Below, piece by piece: positions 60,653 through 64,000 of a stretch of 64,000 nt of DNA. The notes beneath the pieces were generated by a model. It was not told the DNA's origin. It was given only the letters and a program-made list of their open reading frames with translations, and searched no databases. Within the stretch, counting starts at the first letter, position 1. Each line of letters begins with the position of its first letter. The stretch spans positions 82,191 to 146,190 of the forward strand of contig JAHECR010000002.1 in NCBI GenBank assembly GCA_024641655.1, in the 5' to 3' direction. The stretch comes from Acidimicrobiaceae bacterium. GTDB taxonomy: Bacteria; Actinomycetota; Acidimicrobiia; Acidimicrobiales; UBA8592. The translations under genes were made by a program, and so were the position numbers.

Positions 60653-62359
60653 TCAGGCGAGTGTGCTGCGCCGCTTGCGGAGGAGCCGCCCGGGCAGGGC
60701 TCCGGTGTGTTGCTGGTCGCGGGTCACGACCGCGCCGTTGACGACCGTGACCGCGATCCCGTCGGCGTGTTGGACGAGCCGAGTGGCGCCGCCGGGGAGA
60801 TCGCGGACCACCTCGGGCATCCGGGGCCCCACGGTTTCGGGATCGAAGACGCAGAGATCGGCCCGCATGCCCTCACGCACCAGCCCGCGGTCGTGGAACC
60901 CCCACAGGCTCGAGGGAAGCAGCGTCACCATGCGCACGGCTTCCTCGAGGGTGAACGCCTGGCGCTCACGGGCCCAGTAGCCGAGCAGGTGAGTGGGGAT
61001 CGAGCTGTCGATGAGCTGACTGACGTGGGCGCCCGAGTCCGAGAACGTGGTGACGCACTGCGGGTGACGCATGATCTCGAGGACGACGTCCTGGTCGCCG
61101 TTCTGCGTGGGCTGGAGGAAGAACTGCGCGAAGTCGGACTCGACGATGCAGTCGACCATGCACTGTGCTGGGTCGACGCCGCGTGCGGCGGCGACCTCGG
61201 CGACACTGCGGTATGGCGGCATGGGCCCGTCCATCAGCCTGATCCAGTCGTAATCGGGCTTGCGGGCTTCGGCGCCCACGCCCTTGCGCCAGGTCCCGTC
61301 GCTGATGGCGGCGACGAGCTCGGCACGCTTGGACGGGTCACGCAGCGCCCGTTTCTGCTCTTCGATGGGCCATGACCGCAGGTCACGCCACTCGGGCAGC
61401 ACGTCGAAGGGGAGCTGGGTCTCGAACGACAGGACGATGTTGAACTCGCGGGCATGGGCCTGGCCGATCATCCGACCGCCCCTGGCCGCGGTGTCCTCGA
61501 GCACGTCCAGCACGGCCCGGTACTCACCGCGTGGCACGCGACCGCTCCCCACCCCGAAAGTCACCATCGCGCCCGTGGACAAGGCCAGCGCCTGGAGGCG
61601 TCCGTAGTATTCGCTGCGCCGCTCCTCGTCGCGAAGCACGTCCTCGTTCGCCAACTCGAAGATGCCCCCGCCCTCGTCGGCCATGACCCCGACCAACGCG
61701 ACCACCTCGTCCCAGGTGGCGAGCCTGCTGGCAACGGGCCGATCATCGGCGGTCTGGTGGTTGAAGGTGCGGCTGGTGGTGAGGCCCAAGGCGCCCGCCC
61801 GCAGCCCGTCACGCAGCTCGGCGGCCATGACCTCGAGATCCTCCGCACTCGCCGGTTGCTCGAAGGCGCGCTCACCCATGGCCCAGGTCCGCAGGGCCGA
61901 GTGCCCCACGTATCCCGCGTAGTTGATGCCTTTCGGAAGCGCATCGACCGCGTCGAGGTACTGCGCGTAGGTCTCCCACCTCCAGTCGATTCCTGCGGCC
62001 ATGGCTTCGGCAGCAATGTCCTCCGCCCGCTCCAGGTTGCGCACCACGAGATCGCGTCGGTCGGCGCGGGCGGGCGCGAGCGTGAACCCGCAGTTGCCCA
62101 TCACCACCGAGGTCACGCCATGCCAACACGACGAGGTCCCGAGTGGGTCCCAGTTCACCTGGGCGTCCATGTGGGTGTGGGCATCGATGAAACCCGGCGC
62201 GACGACGTGGCCCTCCGCGTCGAGCTCCTGGTGACCCCGCTCGCGGATCACCCCGATGGTCGCGATGGAGTCTGCGATGATTCCGACGTCGGCGTGGAAC
62301 CGCGTCAGGCCGGAGCCGTCGACCACCGTGCCGTTGCGGATCACCAGGTCGTACGCCAT
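60653..62359 (-). CDS. N-acyl-D-amino-acid deacylase-like amidohydrolase (amidohydrolase_3)
   Basis: 568 residues. YDLVIRNGTVVDGSG and APGFIDAHTHMDAQVNWDP with metal ligands His61/His63, VVMGNCGFTLAPAR, AHAREFN, and FSDSGAHVSQLIDSS, all in D-aminoacylase order. It hydrolyses an N-acyl amide or a related cyclic amide; bacterial homologues are commonly over-annotated as D-aminoacylase, so the substrate is open. A G-run precedes the ATG at 62359. Divergent from the phosphotransferase at 62548. Confidence 0.88.
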   Translation of the reverse strand: MAYDLVIRNGTVVDGSGLTRFHADVGIIADSIATIGVIRERGHQELDAEGHVVAPGFIDAHTHMDAQVNWDPLGTSSCWHGVTSVVMGNCGFTLAPARADRRDLVVRNLERAEDIAAEAMAAGIDWRWETYAQYLDAVDALPKGINYAGYVGHSALRTWAMGERAFEQPASAEDLEVMAAELRDGLRAGALGLTTSRTFNHQTADDRPVASRLATWDEVVALVGVMADEGGGIFELANEDVLRDEERRSEYYGRLQALALSTGAMVTFGVGSGRVPRGEYRAVLDVLEDTAARGGRMIGQAHAREFNIVLSFETQLPFDVLPEWRDLRSWPIEEQKRALRDPSKRAELVAAISDGTWRKGVGAEARKPDYDWIRLMDGPMPPYRSVAEVAAARGVDPAQCMVDCIVESDFAQFFLQPTQNGDQDVVLEIMRHPQCVTTFSDSGAHVSQLIDSSIPTHLLGYWARERQAFTLEEAVRMVTLLPSSLWGFHDRGLVREGMRADLCVFDPETVGPRMPEVVRDLPGGATRLVQHADGIAVTVVNGAVVTRDQQHTGALPGRLLRKRRSTLA

Positions 62360-62473
62360 CGGGCCCCCCGTCTGTTCGATTCCCCGTGGCGGATCGTACC
62401 GGTTCGCGCCCGGGCGGTCCTTGGGCGTCGCCCGACCCGGTCCAGTCGCCCCTGATCGCGGCTTGATCGTGCT

Positions 62474-62484
62474 GGTACGGTACC
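62474..62484. promoter_or_regulatory. Palindrome GGTACGGTACC in divergent region
   Basis: A perfect 11-bp palindrome about 64 bases before the GTG of the phosphotransferase and 115 before the ATG of the deacylase-like gene. Possible operator for either gene; no regulator gene is adjacent. Confidence 0.3.
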
Positions 62485-62547
62485 CGAGGTCAGCCGATCG
62501 GGGAGCAGCGAGCGCCGAAGCCACGGCTGGGGACGGATCGGAGGCCC

Positions 62548-63846
62548 GTGGACGAACAGCTCGAGCGCTGGGTCGAGGAGGTGGCAGGCGGCACGATCAT
62601 CGCGTCGGAACGACCGCCGGGCGGCGGGTCGCGCGAGATGTACCTGCTCGACGTCCGGCGCCCCGACGGCGACGTCGTTGCCCTGGTGCTGCGGTGTGAG
62701 GCCGGCAGCTCGTTCACCGGCACGGAGATCTGTCCGGCGAGCGAGGCCATGGTGTACCGGGCGCTCGAGCACACCCCCGTGCCGGTGCCCCGGCTGATCG
62801 CGCTCGCGCCCGACGACGCGGCCCTCCTGATGGAGCGGGTCCCGGGCACCGCAGACCTCGCCGGGCTCGATCCCGACACCCACAACGCGGTCATGACCTC
62901 GTTCATCGATGCCCTGGCTGCGTTGCACGAGCTCGACGTCGACGAGCTCGATCTCCCCGGTTTCGCGCGCCCCCGCTCGGCTGAGGAGCACGCTCGCCTC
63001 GATCTCGAGAGGTGGGCCGGGCTCGCGATGACCGGAGTCGCCGAGCTCGACCCGCTCATCAGCTACTCGGGGGCGTGGCTACGGGCTCATGCCCCGACGC
63101 GGGTCGAGCGCACCGTGCTCGTCCAGGGCGACACCGGCCCGGGCAACTTCGTATTCCGAGGCGATGAGGTGACCGGCGTCGTCGATTGGGAGTTCGCGCA
63201 CCTGGGCGACCCGATGGACGACTGGGCCTGGCTCGACATGCGTAATCGGGGTCCGCTCCCCGAAGCGCTGCGGGACCGGTACTCCGCTCGGACGGGGATC
63301 GCGATCGACCAGGACCGGGTCGACTACTACCGCGCCGCCGTCGACTATCGGTGTGCCATCACCACGTCGCTGGCGGTCAGCCGCGGGGGCGGGGCGCGGG
63401 GATGGGCTCCGTACCTGCTCGTCACCGAGCGCTACCTCCACGACCTGGCGGGTCGGATGTCGGGGCTGCTCGGCGTCCACGAGACCGCCGATGTCCCCGA
63501 GATCGTCGCCACCGACCGCACGCCCTACTTCGACAGCCTGCTGGAGGGCATCCGCGACGCGGTGCGGGCGCTCGACGACGTCGCAGCACGCGAGCAGACC
63601 CGGAACCTCCAGATCCTCGTGCACTACCTGCGCGCCCACGATCAGGTGGGTCGTGACGTCGAGAGGAGCGACCTGGGGGATCGCGTGGCCACCGTCGGTT
63701 CGGCAGCGGCTGATCCCGGTCTCTTCGGCTCCCTCGTGGAAGAGGCGGGCACCGTCGGCGACGAGGAGATGTTCCGCTACCTGCTCCGGCGTGCGGCGCG
63801 CCGACGGCTCCTCTGGGCAACCCTCCTCGAGCGGCCGCGGCGCTGA
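62548..63846 (+). CDS. APH-like phosphotransferase, copy 3
   Basis: 432 residues. VQGDTGPGNFVF (Asp195, Asn200) and VVDWEFAHLGDPMDDWAWL (Asp213) keep the catalytic residues. The N-lobe has RPPGGGSREMYLLDV as a nucleotide-loop equivalent. Same family as 15498 and 29291 but more diverged (FVF for FMY) and with no ACAD next to it. GGAGG lies four bases before the GTG. A 26-bp tandem repeat begins at its stop codon. Confidence 0.83.
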   Translation: MDEQLERWVEEVAGGTIIASERPPGGGSREMYLLDVRRPDGDVVALVLRCEAGSSFTGTEICPASEAMVYRALEHTPVPVPRLIALAPDDAALLMERVPGTADLAGLDPDTHNAVMTSFIDALAALHELDVDELDLPGFARPRSAEEHARLDLERWAGLAMTGVAELDPLISYSGAWLRAHAPTRVERTVLVQGDTGPGNFVFRGDEVTGVVDWEFAHLGDPMDDWAWLDMRNRGPLPEALRDRYSARTGIAIDQDRVDYYRAAVDYRCAITTSLAVSRGGGARGWAPYLLVTERYLHDLAGRMSGLLGVHETADVPEIVATDRTPYFDSLLEGIRDAVRALDDVAAREQTRNLQILVHYLRAHDQVGRDVERSDLGDRVATVGSAAADPGLFGSLVEEAGTVGDEEMFRYLLRRAARRRLLWATLLERPRR

Positions 63847-63966
63847 TGGCACGGCGCAACCAGCGCCGCGGATGACACGGCGCAACGAGCGCCGCGGATG
63901 ACACCGCGCAACGAGCGCCGCGGATGACACCGCGCAACGAGCGCCGCGGATGACACCGCGCAACGA
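63845..63966. repeat. 26-bp tandem repeat, about 4.7 copies, hairpin-forming
   Basis: Unit starts at 63845, 63871, 63897, 63923 and 63949 (last partial, about 18 bases). Consensus begins GATGACACCGCGCAACGA and ends GCGCCGCG. Copies 2-4 are nearly identical, differing by one base in copy 2; copy 1 has three changes. Each unit can fold as GCGC-AACGA-GCGC (longer in copies with CGGCGC). There are no unique spacers, so it is not a CRISPR. It starts at the stop codon of the phosphotransferase and may act in termination, mRNA stability or protein binding. Confidence 0.9.
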
Positions 63967-63995
63967 CGCGCGGGTCCGGATCAGGGGAGGATGCG

Positions 63996-64000
63996 ATGCA
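63996..64000 (+). CDS. Start of a further gene (cut by window edge)
   Basis: AGGGGAGG at 63983-63990 followed after 5 bases by ATG at 63996 looks like the start of another plus-strand gene. Nothing more is visible; an ATG at 63991 is too close to the ribosome site. Confidence 0.35.

Noticed and set aside
63845..63966. CRISPR array
   Set aside because: Units are directly adjacent 26-mers with no unique spacers, and there are no cas genes.

Overview
The window is high-GC DNA packed with short-gap genes on both strands. It uses ATG, GTG and TTG starts and many 4-bp ATGA/GTGA gene overlaps. Many genes lack a Shine-Dalgarno site but carry a TANNNT hexamer 7-8 bases before the start codon, the usual sign of leaderless transcripts in Actinobacteria. 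Gene content (five class III CoA-transferases, six acyl-CoA dehydrogenases, three F420/LLM-type oxidoreductases, a P450, several COG2159-type amidohydrolases) points to an aerobic, lipid- and xenobiotic-degrading actinobacterium. Class Acidimicrobiia is my best guess by gene style, but this is inference. No rRNA, tRNA, CRISPR array, transposase or phage gene was seen.

Layout. 1-7.0 kb: the 5' part of a very large regulator (winged helix-BTAD-NTPase-membrane helix-BMP-type sensor) divergent from a secreted HEXXH protein, a pair of CaiB-type CoA-transferases, and an MtfA-like peptidase. 7.2-14 kb: housekeeping, with a single-chain purL and a bioA-bioF-bioD operon. 14-21 kb: an acyl-CoA dehydrogenase divergent from an APH-like phosphotransferase, an enoyl-CoA hydratase, a CocE-type hydrolase, an SDR and a phosphoesterase. 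21-27.5 kb: an FTR1/EfeU iron permease under an iron-box-like promoter, then mixed flavin, methyltransferase, amidohydrolase, dehydrogenase and nitroreductase genes, including one decayed amidohydrolase end.

27.8-37.5 kb is the most distinctive metabolic block. An ACAD11-like dehydrogenase is followed by an APH-like phosphotransferase, faced by two crotonases lacking the usual hydratase glutamates, a CoA-transferase pair, and divergent paired acyl-CoA dehydrogenases. The ACAD plus phosphotransferase pair resembles a split form of the ACAD10/11 and LvaA/LvaC systems for 4-hydroxyacyl-CoA breakdown. 37.5-46 kb: a cupin, a Rieske protein fused to an unrecognised helical domain, two LLM oxidoreductases, and an operon of two ACADs plus an NDP-forming acyl-CoA synthetase. 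46-51 kb: an MFS efflux pump and a lipocalin-like protein-SDR-thiolase operon.

51-60.6 kb is a probable catabolic cluster on the minus strand: amidohydrolase, LLM oxidoreductase, GntR regulator, two more amidohydrolases, P450 and CoA-transferase, with a divergent alpha/beta hydrolase. Two of its promoters look alike. 60.6-64 kb holds a D-aminoacylase-like enzyme, a third APH-like phosphotransferase, a 26-bp tandem repeat, and the first bases of another gene.
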